The notes below the pieces were generated by a model. That model was given only the letters and a program-made list of their open reading frames with translations. It ran no database searches and was not told where the DNA came from. This document shows, piece by piece, positions 27,649 to 37,306 of a stretch of 64,000 nt of DNA. Location of the stretch: the NCBI RefSeq assembly GCF_004362245.1, contig NZ_SNWM01000001.1:434001-498000 (forward strand). Reading direction: 5' to 3'. This DNA comes from Pedobacter duraquae. GTDB taxonomy: Bacteria; Bacteroidota; Bacteroidia; Sphingobacteriales; Sphingobacteriaceae. How positions within the stretch are numbered: the first letter of the stretch is position 1; each line of letters starts with the position of its first letter. Made by a program: the position numbers and the translations under genes.

Positions 27649-29790
27649 CTAGGCTGGTTTCTCAGCGTTATCTTTTTTCTCCGGGCGAGGCAATAAAACT
27701 TTTCTTGAAAGCTTCATTTTACCTTGTTTATCAACATCAAGTAACTTAACCTGTAGTCTGTCACCTTCTTTCAATACACCGTCCATAGTTTCTAAGCGTT
27801 CCCATGCAATTTCAGAAATGTGGAGTAAACCATCTTTTCCTGGCATGATTTCAACGAAAGCACCAAATGGCATGATTGATTTTACTTTACCATCGTAAGT
27901 AGCACCAATCTCTGGTTTAGCAGCAATTGCATTGATACGTCCAACAGCAGCGTCAATTGCCGCTTTATTGTCAGCAAAGATCTCAACGATACCTTTGTTA
28001 CCAACTTCTTCGATAGAGATCGAAGCGCCGGTTTCACGTTGCATTTCCTGAATAATTTTACCACCGGGACCAATTACAGCACCGATAAATTCTTTATCAA
28101 TTGTTAATGAAACGATACGTGGAGCGTGTGCTTTGTAATCCTCACGTGGAGCAGATATCGTTTTCTTCATCTCGTTCAAGATGTGAAGACGAGCCTCTTT
28201 AGCCTGTATTAAAGCGTTTGTTAACACTTCCCATTTCAGACCATTGATTTTTAAATCCATCTGACAAGCTACGATACCTTTTTCGGTACCTGTAACCTTG
28301 AAGTCCATATCACCCAAATGATCTTCATCACCCAGGATATCAGAAAGGATTGCATATTTACCAGTTTTCTCATCTGTGATCAACCCCATAGCGATTCCTG
28401 AAACAGGTGCTTTGATTTTGATACCAGCATCCATCAAAGCTAATGTACCCGCACAAACGGTAGCCATTGAAGAAGAACCATTAGATTCCAGGATGTCTGA
28501 AACGATACGGATGGTATATGGATTTTCTTCCAAACCAGGCAATACCTTTTTCAGGGAACGCATAGCTAAGTTACCATGACCGATCTCGCGACGGCCAGCA
28601 CCTCTGTTCGGGCGAACTTCACCTGTAGAGAAACCTGGGAAATTGTAGTGCAACAAGAATTTGTTGTAACCGTTAACGAAAGCACCATCAATCATTTGCT
28701 CATCGTCTTTAGAACCTAAAGTAACAGTGGTCAAAGATTGTGTTTCACCACGGGTAAACACTGCCGAACCATGTGCTGCAGGCAAATAACCTACTTCACT
28801 CCAGATCGGGCGTACCGTACGTACATCACGTCCGTCTAAACGAATTCCTTCGTCAAGAACAAGATTTCTGATGGCATCATATTGTACATCGTGGAAATAT
28901 TTTTTTGATAAGAATCCGGTAACGTCATCAATACCTTCACCTAAAGAAGCGATAAAGTCCATCAGGATTGCGCCAAACTGGTCTCCACGTTCTTGTTTAG
29001 AAGTATTGCTTTTTGCAATTGCATATACTTTATCATAAGTAGCTGCATATACTTGCTCTTTCAACTCAGGATTGCTGTCTTCATGAGAGTAAGTACGTTT
29101 AACCGTTTTACCTACTAACTCAGCCAGTTCTTTCTGTGCCTGAACCTGAACGATAATTGCTTTGTGTGCAAATTCGATTGCCTCAACCATATCGGCTTCA
29201 GAAATCTCATCAGCTTCACCTTCAACCATCACGATATCATTTTCAGTACCCGCAACAAGGAATTCCATTGTTGCACGCTCTAAATCGCTAACATAAGGGT
29301 TGATTACAAACTGACCATCGATTTTCGCTACGCGAACTTCAGAGATCGGTCCGTTAAAAGGAATGTCAGATACCGCAATAGCAGCCGAAGCAGCTAAACC
29401 AGCAAGACAGTCCGGCATAATATTTTTGTCAGATGAAATCAAAGAGATCATCACTTGTGTATCAGAGTGATAGTCTTCAGGGAACATCGGACGCAAAGCA
29501 CGGTCAACCAAACGTGAGATCAATACCTCATAGTCTGATAAACGAGCCTCGCGACGTAAGAAACCACCAGGGATACGGCCAGCGGCAGCATATTTCTCCT
29601 GATAATCTACAGAAAGTGGCAAGAAGTCAACACCCGCTTTAGCACCTACTGTAGATACTACTGTAGCAAGAAGCATGGTGTCTCCCATTTTTACGACAAC
29701 AGAACCATCAGCTTGTTTAGCCAATTTACCGGTCTCAATTTCGATTGTTCTACCATCGCCCAGATCGAACGATTTTTTTATTACATTCAT
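27649..29790 (-). CDS. pnp: Polynucleotide phosphorylase
   Basis: Phosphorolytic 3'-5' exoribonuclease of the RNA degradosome. The 713-residue protein has two RNase PH domains (about 10-220 and 320-545; second core [15 protein letters not shown]), a KH domain (about 555-615: [25 protein letters not shown]) and an S1 domain (about 625-695: [30 protein letters not shown]). Length and order are standard. It lies downstream of rpsO on the same strand, the widespread rpsO-pnp arrangement. Confidence 0.97.
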   Translation of the reverse strand: MNVIKKSFDLGDGRTIEIETGKLAKQADGSVVVKMGDTMLLATVVSTVGAKAGVDFLPLSVDYQEKYAAAGRIPGGFLRREARLSDYEVLISRLVDRALRPMFPEDYHSDTQVMISLISSDKNIMPDCLAGLAASAAIAVSDIPFNGPISEVRVAKIDGQFVINPYVSDLERATMEFLVAGTENDIVMVEGEADEISEADMVEAIEFAHKAIIVQVQAQKELAELVGKTVKRTYSHEDSNPELKEQVYAATYDKVYAIAKSNTSKQERGDQFGAILMDFIASLGEGIDDVTGFLSKKYFHDVQYDAIRNLVLDEGIRLDGRDVRTVRPIWSEVGYLPAAHGSAVFTRGETQSLTTVTLGSKDDEQMIDGAFVNGYNKFLLHYNFPGFSTGEVRPNRGAGRREIGHGNLAMRSLKKVLPGLEENPYTIRIVSDILESNGSSSMATVCAGTLALMDAGIKIKAPVSGIAMGLITDEKTGKYAILSDILGDEDHLGDMDFKVTGTEKGIVACQMDLKINGLKWEVLTNALIQAKEARLHILNEMKKTISAPREDYKAHAPRIVSLTIDKEFIGAVIGPGGKIIQEMQRETGASISIEEVGNKGIVEIFADNKAAIDAAVGRINAIAAKPEIGATYDGKVKSIMPFGAFVEIMPGKDGLLHISEIAWERLETMDGVLKEGDRLQVKLLDVDKQGKMKLSRKVLLPRPEKKDNAEKPA

Positions 29791-29861
29791 TTAAAAGTTG
29801 TTGTGGTGTGTTTTCCTCTTTCTACACACCGGATTTATATATGTGTTTTACTTTTCAATGT

Positions 29862-29892
29862 AAAAAAGCCATCCTGAAAAGGATGGCTTTTT
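29862..29892 (-). terminator. Terminator after rpsO
   Basis: Arms AAAAAGCCATCC and GGATGGCTTTTT around a TGAAAA loop lie 15 bases past the rpsO stop on the minus strand. It separates rpsO from pnp, so pnp likely has its own promoter or depends on read-through. Confidence 0.9.
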
Positions 29893-29906
29893 GTGATATT
29901 ATTCGC

Positions 29907-30212
29907 TTACTTGCTATCTCTGGATGAACCTAAAGGTTTGATGATGTCCCTTAGACCTAATTCTTTGATAATTGCACGATAACGGTTGATATCTTTTTTA
30001 AATAGATAGGCCAGGATACCACGGCGTTTACCTACTAATTTCTGAAGTGACAATTGAGTAGAGAAATCTTTACGATTTTTCTTCAAGTGTTCTGTTAAGT
30101 GCGCAATACGATAAGTAAATAACGCTACTTGACCTTCTGCAGAACCAGTGTTGGTTGCTACTTCGCCGTGTTTTTGGAAGATTTCGGCTTTCTTCTCAGT
30201 ACTTAAATACAT
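29907..30212 (-). CDS. rpsO: Ribosomal protein uS15
   Basis: 30S subunit protein that binds 16S rRNA helices near the platform. The 101-residue protein carries the S15 signature from HGEVATNTGSAEGQVALFTYRIAHLTEHLKKN through LVGKRRGILAYLFKKDINRY. The C-terminus has a short extension (LGSSRDSK) beyond the usual 88-90 residue form. Confidence 0.97.
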   Translation of the reverse strand: MYLSTEKKAEIFQKHGEVATNTGSAEGQVALFTYRIAHLTEHLKKNRKDFSTQLSLQKLVGKRRGILAYLFKKDINRYRAIIKELGLRDIIKPLGSSRDSK

Positions 30213-30254
30213 TCTTGAATGATACTAAAGTGTGTATAATTAATTAATTAGCGA

Positions 30255-30287
30255 CAAAGATAAGCTAAGTTTTAAAGATTAACAAAT
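30255..30287 (-). promoter_or_regulatory. Promoter of rpsO
   Basis: On the minus strand TTTG (30287-30284) and TATCTTTG (30262-30255) are separated by 21 bases and fit the Bacteroidota -33/-7 pattern. Transcription would start near 30249, about 37 bases before the rpsO ATG. Confidence 0.7.
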
Positions 30288-30316
30288 ACATACCATAGAT
30301 ACATGAAGCTATTTCC

Positions 30317-30324
30317 TATTTTTG
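30317..30324 (+). promoter_or_regulatory. Promoter -7 element for the thioesterase-MATE operon
   Basis: TATTTTTG fits TAnnTTTG and lies 17 bases before the ATG at 30342, predicting a short 5' leader. No clear -33 element was seen. Confidence 0.5.
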
Positions 30325-30341
30325 CTGGATAAGCCAACCCT

Positions 30342-30761
30342 ATGGAAAAGAACCAGTATAGCATTTTTGAAACTGAACTTAAAGTCCGCCCAGATGATAT
30401 CGATATGTTCAACCATGTGCACAACAGCAAATACTTTGATTATGTGCTTGCTGCAAGATACGAACAAATGGACCTTTTCTATAAAATGCCGATGGAATCC
30501 TTCCTCAACAGTGGCTTTGGCTGGGTAGTACGCACAGCCTATGTAGACTTCAAACGTCCGTTAATTCTTGGTGATATCGTCAAAGTCCGCACCGGTATTC
30601 TCACCATCAACGAAAAAGGATGCCGCGTACAATTTGAAATGGAAAATGTACGCACAAAAAAAATCGCTGCTGATGGTTACTTTGATTATGTAATGATTGA
30701 TACCACAACAGGTAAAGGCTGCAAAGTTAACGAGGAGATGATCCTTGCCTATAGTATATAA
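30342..30761 (+). CDS. Acyl-CoA thioesterase, hotdog fold
   Basis: A 139-residue 4-hydroxybenzoyl-CoA thioesterase-like protein. The motif RPDDIDMFNHVHNSKYFDYVLAARYEQMD carries the catalytic Asp and the His-Asn pair seen in this family. It has the single hotdog domain of cytoplasmic fatty acyl-CoA thioesterases; the acyl chain preference is unknown. It is followed by the MATE gene after three bases. A second, distinct thioesterase of the YbgC type is encoded at 35171. Confidence 0.85.
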   Translation: MEKNQYSIFETELKVRPDDIDMFNHVHNSKYFDYVLAARYEQMDLFYKMPMESFLNSGFGWVVRTAYVDFKRPLILGDIVKVRTGILTINEKGCRVQFEMENVRTKKIAADGYFDYVMIDTTTGKGCKVNEEMILAYSI

Positions 30762-30764
30762 AAT

Positions 30765-32180
30765 ATGACCACAACACCAACCAAATCCAGAAAAGCATTT
30801 GACCTGCTGATTACGGCATTTAAGGGTGGCGACCTTGACTTCACTCAAGGCTCTATCCGTAAAGCAGTCATCTTGCTGGCTATTCCTATGATGCTGGAAA
30901 TGGCCATGGAATCTGTGTTTGCTTTGGTCGACCTCTATTTTGTTGGTCACCTGCACAACAGCAGTCACGCTATACAAACTGTAGGGCTAACAGAATCCGT
31001 GCTTACTATAATCTATTCGCTGGCGGTGGGTATGAGTATGGCCGCAACGGCAGTGGTGGCACGCCGTATTGGCGAAAAGAATCCTGAAGCAGCATCCAGA
31101 GCAGGTTTACAGGCCATCAGTGTTGCCGTACTTTTTAATTTAGTGCTCAGCGCGGCGGGGATCATCTACGCACGGGAAATTTTATTGCTGATGGGAGCTT
31201 CGCAGGAAACTGCTGATCACGGAACAACATTTATTAAGATCATGATGGGCAGTAGCATCATTATCGTACTGCTCTTCCTCATCAATGGAATCTTTCGTGG
31301 TGCCGGCAATGCCGCCATTGCCATGAAGAGTCTGGTTATTGCCAACGGAGCAAATATCATCCTCTGTCCTATCCTCATCAACGGCCTCGGACCTATCCCC
31401 GCTTTCGGATTAACAGGTGCAGCTATTGCTACTACTATCGGCCGCAGTGCCGGGGTAACCTACCAAATGGTGCAACTGCTAAATGGCAAAAATATTGTCA
31501 AAGCACGCCTTGAATATTTCAAATTACAATGGGAGCAGGTTAAAGCGTTACTTAAAATAGCAACACCCGCTATCTTTCAGTTTATTATCGCCTCTTGCAG
31601 CTGGATCTTCCTGGCACAATTGGTAGCAACTACCGGTGGAGATTATGGCTCTGCCGGATATCAGACAGCACTCAGACTCATGATGTTTTTCATGTTACCT
31701 GCCTGGGGTATGAGCAACGCAGCAGCAACATTAGTTGGTCAGAACTTAGGGGCCAAAGAATTGCAACGCGCCGAAGATTCTGTATTAAAAGTAGCCAAGT
31801 ACAACATTATCTATATGGCCATTGTTACCGCAATCACTTTCATCGGTGCCGACTGGCTGGTTTCGTTTTTCACCAACGATCCCAAAACCCAGGAAGTAGC
31901 CATCACAGCACTTCACATCCTGGCTACGGGTTATATTTTGTATGGAATAGGGATGGTACTTGTTAGCACATTTAATGGTGCTGGAGATACCTGGACACCC
32001 ACCATAGTCAATTTCTTCGGATTCTGGCTATTTCAGATTCCTTTAGCTTACGTATTGGCAAAACATTTCAATATGGGACCAAAAGGCGTATTTATGGCTA
32101 TTCCCATCGCAGAAACAGGAATAGCCTTAGCCGGTTATATCTTATTTAAAAGAGGCGGCTGGAAAAAAATTAAGATTTAG
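30765..32180 (+). CDS. MATE family efflux transporter
   Basis: A 471-residue inner-membrane antiporter with about 12 predicted helices arranged as two homologous halves (SIRKAVILLAIPMMLEMAMESVFALVDLYFVGHL opens the first half). MATE pumps export cationic drugs and metabolites using Na+ or H+ gradients; the substrate is not predictable. It is co-transcribed with the thioesterase. Its stop overlaps the end of ddl by four bases on the opposite strand. Confidence 0.9.
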   Translation: MTTTPTKSRKAFDLLITAFKGGDLDFTQGSIRKAVILLAIPMMLEMAMESVFALVDLYFVGHLHNSSHAIQTVGLTESVLTIIYSLAVGMSMAATAVVARRIGEKNPEAASRAGLQAISVAVLFNLVLSAAGIIYAREILLLMGASQETADHGTTFIKIMMGSSIIIVLLFLINGIFRGAGNAAIAMKSLVIANGANIILCPILINGLGPIPAFGLTGAAIATTIGRSAGVTYQMVQLLNGKNIVKARLEYFKLQWEQVKALLKIATPAIFQFIIASCSWIFLAQLVATTGGDYGSAGYQTALRLMMFFMLPAWGMSNAAATLVGQNLGAKELQRAEDSVLKVAKYNIIYMAIVTAITFIGADWLVSFFTNDPKTQEVAITALHILATGYILYGIGMVLVSTFNGAGDTWTPTIVNFFGFWLFQIPLAYVLAKHFNMGPKGVFMAIPIAETGIALAGYILFKRGGWKKIKI

Positions 32181-33163
32181 CCAATTGTTTCCCGCACCAG
32201 AGCTGTATAGAAATCATTCAACTTCATACCCATTGCAGCAACCTGTTGCGGGATAAAGCTTGTTGCCGTTTGTCCGGGGATGGTATTGATCTCGATAAAA
32301 TAGAAATCACCCTCCTCTGGCCCAAGGATAAAATCAATCCGCACTACGCCGCGGCAATTCAGCTTTTCATAAACAGCAGTAGCGATACGCACAACACGTT
32401 CTCTTGTATCATCCTTGATGTTAGCCGGTGTGGTTTCTGTAGCTACGCCCGGTGTATATTTAGCCTCAAAGTCGAAAAATTCTTTACCCGTCTCCACCTC
32501 TGTGGCCGGCAAAACAATAATCTTTCCGCCTAATTTCACAACCCCCACAGTAAATTCCCTACCGGTGATAAACTCTTCGATCAGGATTTGTGTATCCTCA
32601 GCAAAGGCTTTATCAATAGCCGATGTCAAATCGTACTGATTGCTTACCTTACTCATGCCGATGCTGCTCCCACCATTGTTTGGTTTCACAAAATAAGGCA
32701 ACTTCAGGTCTTTTTTAATCTGTTCAATCTGATACGGACTGTGTTTAAAAATCTGCGCTGATTTAGCCACGTGCAACTCGGGAATATCCTGAACAATAGC
32801 TTTAGTATACCCTTTGTTCATAGTCACAGCAGAAGTTAATGCGTTGCAGGTAGTATACGGGATACCGAGCATATCAAAGTAACCCTGCAGTTTGCCATCT
32901 TCGCCAGGCTCTCCGTGAATAGCAATAAATACGCCCTCAAAAGTAATTTTATGTCCTTTAATAGTTAAAGAAAAATCGTTGCGATCAATCTCTATCCTTA
33001 CAGAATCGGCAGGCTCATAAAACCAACCTTGCTTGGTCAGCATGATCTTATAAACATCAAATTTATCGGGGTCAAGATTCTGTGCTATGGTGGCCGCACT
33101 TTTAACAGAGATCACCCATTCCCCTGTTGTACCACCGGTAAGTAATGCTATCGTTTTTTTCAT
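32177..33163 (-). CDS. ddl: D-alanine--D-alanine ligase
   Basis: ATP-grasp enzyme that makes the D-Ala-D-Ala dipeptide for peptidoglycan. Family signatures are IHGEPGEDGKLQGYFDMLGIPYTTC, FVKPNNGGSSIGMSKV, EEFITGREFTVGV and IEINTIPGQTATSFIPQQ. The 328-residue length is normal. Its start is divergent from the PASTA protein, also a cell-wall factor. Confidence 0.95.
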   Translation of the reverse strand: MKKTIALLTGGTTGEWVISVKSAATIAQNLDPDKFDVYKIMLTKQGWFYEPADSVRIEIDRNDFSLTIKGHKITFEGVFIAIHGEPGEDGKLQGYFDMLGIPYTTCNALTSAVTMNKGYTKAIVQDIPELHVAKSAQIFKHSPYQIEQIKKDLKLPYFVKPNNGGSSIGMSKVSNQYDLTSAIDKAFAEDTQILIEEFITGREFTVGVVKLGGKIIVLPATEVETGKEFFDFEAKYTPGVATETTPANIKDDTRERVVRIATAVYEKLNCRGVVRIDFILGPEEGDFYFIEINTIPGQTATSFIPQQVAAMGMKLNDFYTALVRETIG

Positions 33164-33230
33164 TTGTCGTCTTTCTAAAAGGCTAAATTGCAGCCGGCAT
33201 CCAACATAATTGTCGTTGGTTTGTTAGCAT

Positions 33231-33238
33231 CAAAAATA
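33231..33238 (-). promoter_or_regulatory. Promoter -7 element for ddl
   Basis: On the minus strand TATTTTTG fits TAnnTTTG and would give a leader of about 60 bases before the ddl ATG. Confidence 0.4.
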
Positions 33239-33291
33239 TAAATTAGTTTAACCCCAAATGATTTTAATTCCTATAAAATATTTTTTTAAGC

Positions 33292-33299
33292 TAAATTTG
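33292..33299 (+). promoter_or_regulatory. Promoter -7 element for the PASTA-mltG run
   Basis: TAAATTTG fits TAnnTTTG and lies 29 bases before the ATG at 33329. No convincing -33 TTG was found. Confidence 0.5.
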
Positions 33300-33328
33300 A
33301 TGAAAATATACCGCAGCAAGAAAACTCA

Positions 33329-34099
33329 ATGAGCAAATTCATAGCCTATTTACAAACTAAGTCCTTCAGAAACAATTTACTATCAGCCATCGTTACGGTG
33401 ATTGTGTTGCTGGGGATCGCTTTTTTTAGTCTGAGGTATTATACAAAACATGGCGAAGGCCTCAACGTACCTTCATTAAAAGGACTTTCCTTTACCCAGG
33501 CAGTAAGCAAACTCGAAGAAGCTGGCCTTCGTTACGAAGTAGATTCTGTATATATTATGGATAAACCTCCGGGCATTGTTATAGATCAGGATCCTGAAGC
33601 CAATACCTTTGTAAAAGACAACAGAACAATTTACCTGACCATTAACAAAGGAGAAGTACCCAGCGTTAAATTCCCTGATATTGAATTCAAATCCCTGCGC
33701 GAAGTACAACCCTTACTGGAAAGCTACGGACTTAAAATTGGCGATACCACTTACAGAGCCGACGTGAGCAGAGATGTGGTATTAGCTGCAACTTTCGGCG
33801 GACAGCCTATTCAAACCGGACAAACTATATTAAGGGGATCCAGAGTAGACCTGGTACTTGGCGACGGTCGTGGAAACGAAGAAGTAGACATCCCCGCCTT
33901 AATTGGCTTAACAAAAGACGAGGCCAGGTTCTCCTTAAAAGGATCAATGCTTTCTTTTGGAACTATCACCTACGAAGGTGTAATTACAGATAGCGCCAGC
34001 GCTGTTATCGTGATGCAAACCCCTGCCCTTACAGACTCTGTAACAAAAGTAAAAATCGGTACTCCGATCAATATCGTCCTGTCAAATAAATCGAATTAG
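33329..34099 (+). CDS. PASTA domain membrane protein
   Basis: A 256-residue protein with a short cytoplasmic N-terminus, one transmembrane helix (about 17-37) and three periplasmic PASTA domains (about 45-110, 112-180, 185-253; repeating VPSLKGLSFTQAVSKLEEAGL-like openings). PASTA domains bind muropeptides or beta-lactam-like rings in kinases and penicillin-binding proteins, but here no kinase or transpeptidase domain is attached. Its position between ddl and mltG supports a role in cell-wall sensing or assembly. Confidence 0.88.
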   Translation: MSKFIAYLQTKSFRNNLLSAIVTVIVLLGIAFFSLRYYTKHGEGLNVPSLKGLSFTQAVSKLEEAGLRYEVDSVYIMDKPPGIVIDQDPEANTFVKDNRTIYLTINKGEVPSVKFPDIEFKSLREVQPLLESYGLKIGDTTYRADVSRDVVLAATFGGQPIQTGQTILRGSRVDLVLGDGRGNEEVDIPALIGLTKDEARFSLKGSMLSFGTITYEGVITDSASAVIVMQTPALTDSVTKVKIGTPINIVLSNKSN

Positions 34100-34113
34100 A
34101 TTCTAATCTACCA

Positions 34114-35166
34114 ATGAGCAACGAGAAAAAAAGCTTAAGCACTACCCAAAAAATCGCATTAGTACTCATCCTGATTATCCTCCTTTCCGGAACTTTTTTC
34201 GGAATGAAACTTTATAAAGTGTACTTCTCGCCCAACGTGAGCGGAACTGAGAAATACCTGTATATCAAAACCGGCGCTACAGCAAATGATGTAATTGCCG
34301 AGCTTACCAGTAAGCATATGCTGAAAGACGCAGCATCTTTTAACGAAGCAGCTGCTAAAATGGATCTGGCAAAGCGCGTAAAACCGGGCCGCTACGAACT
34401 AAAGAAAGGAGCTACAAACCGCGAGCTGATCAACAAAATCAAATCTGGCAATCAGGATGCCGTAAAACTGAAGTTCCAGAACATCCGTCGTAAGGAAGAG
34501 TTTGCAGGCTATCTGGCAAAAACATTAGAGGCAGATTCTCTGGCCTTTATTAAAGTGCTGGACTCTGCACAGCTGGTTAAAAACTATGGTTTCACCACAG
34601 ACAATATTTACACGATGTTTATCCCGAATACTTATGATATGTACTGGAATACCAGCCCGATCGATTTTTTCGAGAAAATGCATAAAGAATATACCAAATT
34701 CTGGAATCCTGAAAGATTGCAAAAAGCAAAAGCATTGAACCTCACTCCTGCTGAGGTTACTGTTTTGGCATCTATTGTAGATGGAGAAGCTATTTACGAT
34801 AAAGAAATGCCGATCATTGCCGGTTTATACCTGAACCGTTTAACCCGAGGTATTAAACTCCAGGCAGATCCAACGGTGATCTTTGCCAATAACGACTTTA
34901 CCGTAAAAAGAGTAACCAACGCGCTTCTGCAGGTAGATTCGAAATACAATACCTACAAATATGCAGGCTTACCTCCAGGGCCGGTAATGATGCCCAGCAT
35001 CAATGCAATTGACGCAGTATTGAACAAAAACACCAACAACTACATCTACATGTGCGCCAAAGAAGATTTTTCAGGCTATCACAATTTCGCAGAAACAAAA
35101 GCAGAGCATGAGATCAATGCGAAAAAATACAGAGATGCCTTAAACGCAAGAAAAATTTTCAGATAA
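34114..35166 (+). CDS. mltG: Endolytic transglycosylase MltG
   Basis: Inner-membrane lytic transglycosylase thought to end growing glycan strands. The 350-residue protein has one N-terminal helix (about 12-32), a LysM-like region (about 45-110) and the YceG catalytic domain with the conserved Glu in ASIVDGEAIYDKEMPIIAGLYLNRL, followed by LQADPTVIFA and YAGLPPGPVMMPSINAIDA. It follows the PASTA gene by 14 bases. Confidence 0.92.
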   Translation: MSNEKKSLSTTQKIALVLILIILLSGTFFGMKLYKVYFSPNVSGTEKYLYIKTGATANDVIAELTSKHMLKDAASFNEAAAKMDLAKRVKPGRYELKKGATNRELINKIKSGNQDAVKLKFQNIRRKEEFAGYLAKTLEADSLAFIKVLDSAQLVKNYGFTTDNIYTMFIPNTYDMYWNTSPIDFFEKMHKEYTKFWNPERLQKAKALNLTPAEVTVLASIVDGEAIYDKEMPIIAGLYLNRLTRGIKLQADPTVIFANNDFTVKRVTNALLQVDSKYNTYKYAGLPPGPVMMPSINAIDAVLNKNTNNYIYMCAKEDFSGYHNFAETKAEHEINAKKYRDALNARKIFR

Positions 35167-35170
35167 GAAT

Positions 35171-35578
35171 ATGTATACACACAGCACAACAATCCGCGTA
35201 AGGTATAGTGAAACTGATCAAATGGGCTATGTGTACAACGGCAATTACGCCCAATACTATGAAGTTGGCCGGGTAGAAATGCTGCGCAGCCTGGGTATGT
35301 CGTATGGCGACATGGAAGAAACCGGTGTAATGATGCCATTGCTCGAATTGAATAGTAAATTTATCAAACCTGCTTATTACGATCAGGAAATTACAATCAA
35401 GACTACTGTTAAGGAATTGCCTGGGGTACGTATTTATTTTACTTACGAGTTGTTTAACGAAACTGGCGACCTTATTAACCTGGGTGCCACTACGCTCGTG
35501 TTTTTCGACATGGTGAAAAAGAGACCATGCCCTCCGCCACAAAACTTCATGACAAGAATTGGCCAGTATTTTGAGTAG
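35171..35578 (+). CDS. Acyl-CoA thioesterase, YbgC type
   Basis: A 135-residue hotdog-fold thioesterase with the signature VRYSETDQMGYVYNGNYAQYYEVGR, containing the catalytic Asp and Tyr positions of the YbgC/4HBT group. Such proteins act on short acyl-CoA or acyl-ACP. It starts four bases after mltG, so it shares that operon, and is followed by the YihY gene after nine bases. Confidence 0.88.
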   Translation: MYTHSTTIRVRYSETDQMGYVYNGNYAQYYEVGRVEMLRSLGMSYGDMEETGVMMPLLELNSKFIKPAYYDQEITIKTTVKELPGVRIYFTYELFNETGDLINLGATTLVFFDMVKKRPCPPPQNFMTRIGQYFE

Positions 35579-35587
35579 ATTTGATAA

Positions 35588-36571
35588 ATGGAGTGGGTAC
35601 ACAGACAATTATTAAGGCTAAAATTCTATGCTATGTTCATAGAATGGACCAAAGTCTATGTTTTACCCGGTTTTAGCCCACTTCCCCTTTATACTGTTGC
35701 CGCTTTTTTCTTTAAAGAGATTCAAAAAGATTCTCTCCCAAACAGGGCAACATCGTTGGCTTATAACTTCATGCTGGCTATTTTTCCGGCCATCATCTTT
35801 CTGTTTACGCTGATCCCTTTTTTACCCAGGGGCTTTCAGGATCAGCTGATGTCGCTGATTGCTTTAATTCTTCCATCTAAAGCTTTCGAGGCTTTTGAAG
35901 GAACCATTGAGGAAATTGTAAAAATCCAGAACGGCAGTTTATTATCTTTCGGTTTTGTACTCTCCCTGTTCTTTGCAACAAATGGTGTGCACAACCTGAT
36001 GAAGGCTTTCAATAAGTCTTCGCTGATTATAGAGACCCGTACATGGCTTAAAAGGCGACTCATTGCCGTTGTACTCACCTTAATCATCGCGTTATCTGTA
36101 ATCGTCTGTATTGGCGCCATGACGGTTGGAGAAATTGCCTTAACCTATATCAAAACAGAACTCCACATTAAAGGCAACCTCACCTACTATGCCATCCAGT
36201 TTACACGATGGGCATTGCTTGGCACGTTATATTTTGTAACAACATCCATCCTGTATCGGTATGGGCCTGCAAATGCCAAGAAGTGGCGGTTCTTTAGCGC
36301 CGGTTCCTGGCTGGCAACAATTCTTGCCTTCCTAACCATCTGGGGATTTACATTCTACATCAACCATTTTGGTTCTTACAACAAAGTATACGGCTCTATC
36401 GGTACCCTCATCGTAATGATGATCTGGCTATATCTTAATTCCCTGATTCTACTACTCGGTTTCGAATTAAATGCCAGTGTAGATCTCTCTAAACGTAGTG
36501 TCAAGATCATCCGCCCAACCTTTAATATCTTCAAGAAAAGCGATGTAATTGAACAGAAATTTGAGCATTAA
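35588..36571 (+). CDS. YihY/BrkB family inner-membrane protein
   Basis: A 327-residue membrane protein with about six predicted helices and the family segments LAYNFMLAIFPAIIFLFTLIPFLP, ATNGVHNLMKAFNKS and YGSIGTLIVMMIWLYLNSLILLLGFELNA. The family was once called ribonuclease BN in error; its real function is unknown. It closes the PASTA-mltG-thioesterase run. Confidence 0.9.
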   Translation: MEWVHRQLLRLKFYAMFIEWTKVYVLPGFSPLPLYTVAAFFFKEIQKDSLPNRATSLAYNFMLAIFPAIIFLFTLIPFLPRGFQDQLMSLIALILPSKAFEAFEGTIEEIVKIQNGSLLSFGFVLSLFFATNGVHNLMKAFNKSSLIIETRTWLKRRLIAVVLTLIIALSVIVCIGAMTVGEIALTYIKTELHIKGNLTYYAIQFTRWALLGTLYFVTTSILYRYGPANAKKWRFFSAGSWLATILAFLTIWGFTFYINHFGSYNKVYGSIGTLIVMMIWLYLNSLILLLGFELNASVDLSKRSVKIIRPTFNIFKKSDVIEQKFEH

Positions 36572-36631
36572 TCAAGCAACACAATTTCATATACTTAACC
36601 CAGTATCGGATCTACAAAATCAGTTTTCCAG

Positions 36632-37306
36632 CTAGGTTATCTTCTCCATATTGCCCCGATAATTTTCACCTACCGGGATCACTTCCGCTCCAACCTGAAT
36701 GGTGTTTTTATCAAAACGGCTAATGTGCGAGGGATTTACCAGATAAGAACGATGAACCCTTAAAAATACTGGAGATGGTAACAACTCATTCAAATACTTC
36801 ATCGTCATGTGCGTGAGGTAATTTCCTGTAGTCGTACACAGCATTATATAATCTTTAACAGATTGTGCATACATCAACTCGGCATGAGGCACTTTGATTA
36901 ACCTCCCCGATATTTTAAAATAGGTATAGTCTTTTTGAACCTCCCCTTCCGGTTTAAAGATTTTCAATATTTTATGGATGCTTTTCTCAAAGCGCTCATA
37001 ACTTATCGGCTTCAGAAGGTAATCTACGGCATCCAATTCAAAACCCTGAACAGCATGTTCAGCAAACGCAGTGGTAAAAATAACTGCGGGCGGTTCCTTT
37101 AAGGAACTGATAAAATCTAGTCCGTTAATACCAGGCATTTTGATATCCAGGAACATCAGGTCTATCGCTTGGTTATGCAGCATCTCAAACGCCGCTATTG
37201 CATTATTACATTTCCCTATCAGTTTTAAGGCAGGGAAACGGCTGATCAGGTTTTCCAGTACCTCCTGTGCTAACGGCTCATCATCTATGATAATACATCT
37301 GATCAT
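36632..37306 (-). CDS. LytTR-family response regulator
   Basis: A 224-residue two-domain regulator: a receiver domain (residues 1-115) with acidic pair Asp8-Asp9, phospho-acceptor Asp in FLDIKMPG near residue 54 and Lys in LLKPI near 98, and a LytTR DNA-binding domain (about 130-224; YFKISGRLIKVPHAELMYAQSVKDYI). Its ATG overlaps the histidine kinase stop by four bases, so the two form one two-component system. Target genes are not evident. Confidence 0.92.
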   Translation of the reverse strand: MIRCIIIDDEPLAQEVLENLISRFPALKLIGKCNNAIAAFEMLHNQAIDLMFLDIKMPGINGLDFISSLKEPPAVIFTTAFAEHAVQGFELDAVDYLLKPISYERFEKSIHKILKIFKPEGEVQKDYTYFKISGRLIKVPHAELMYAQSVKDYIMLCTTTGNYLTHMTMKYLNELLPSPVFLRVHRSYLVNPSHISRFDKNTIQVGAEVIPVGENYRGNMEKIT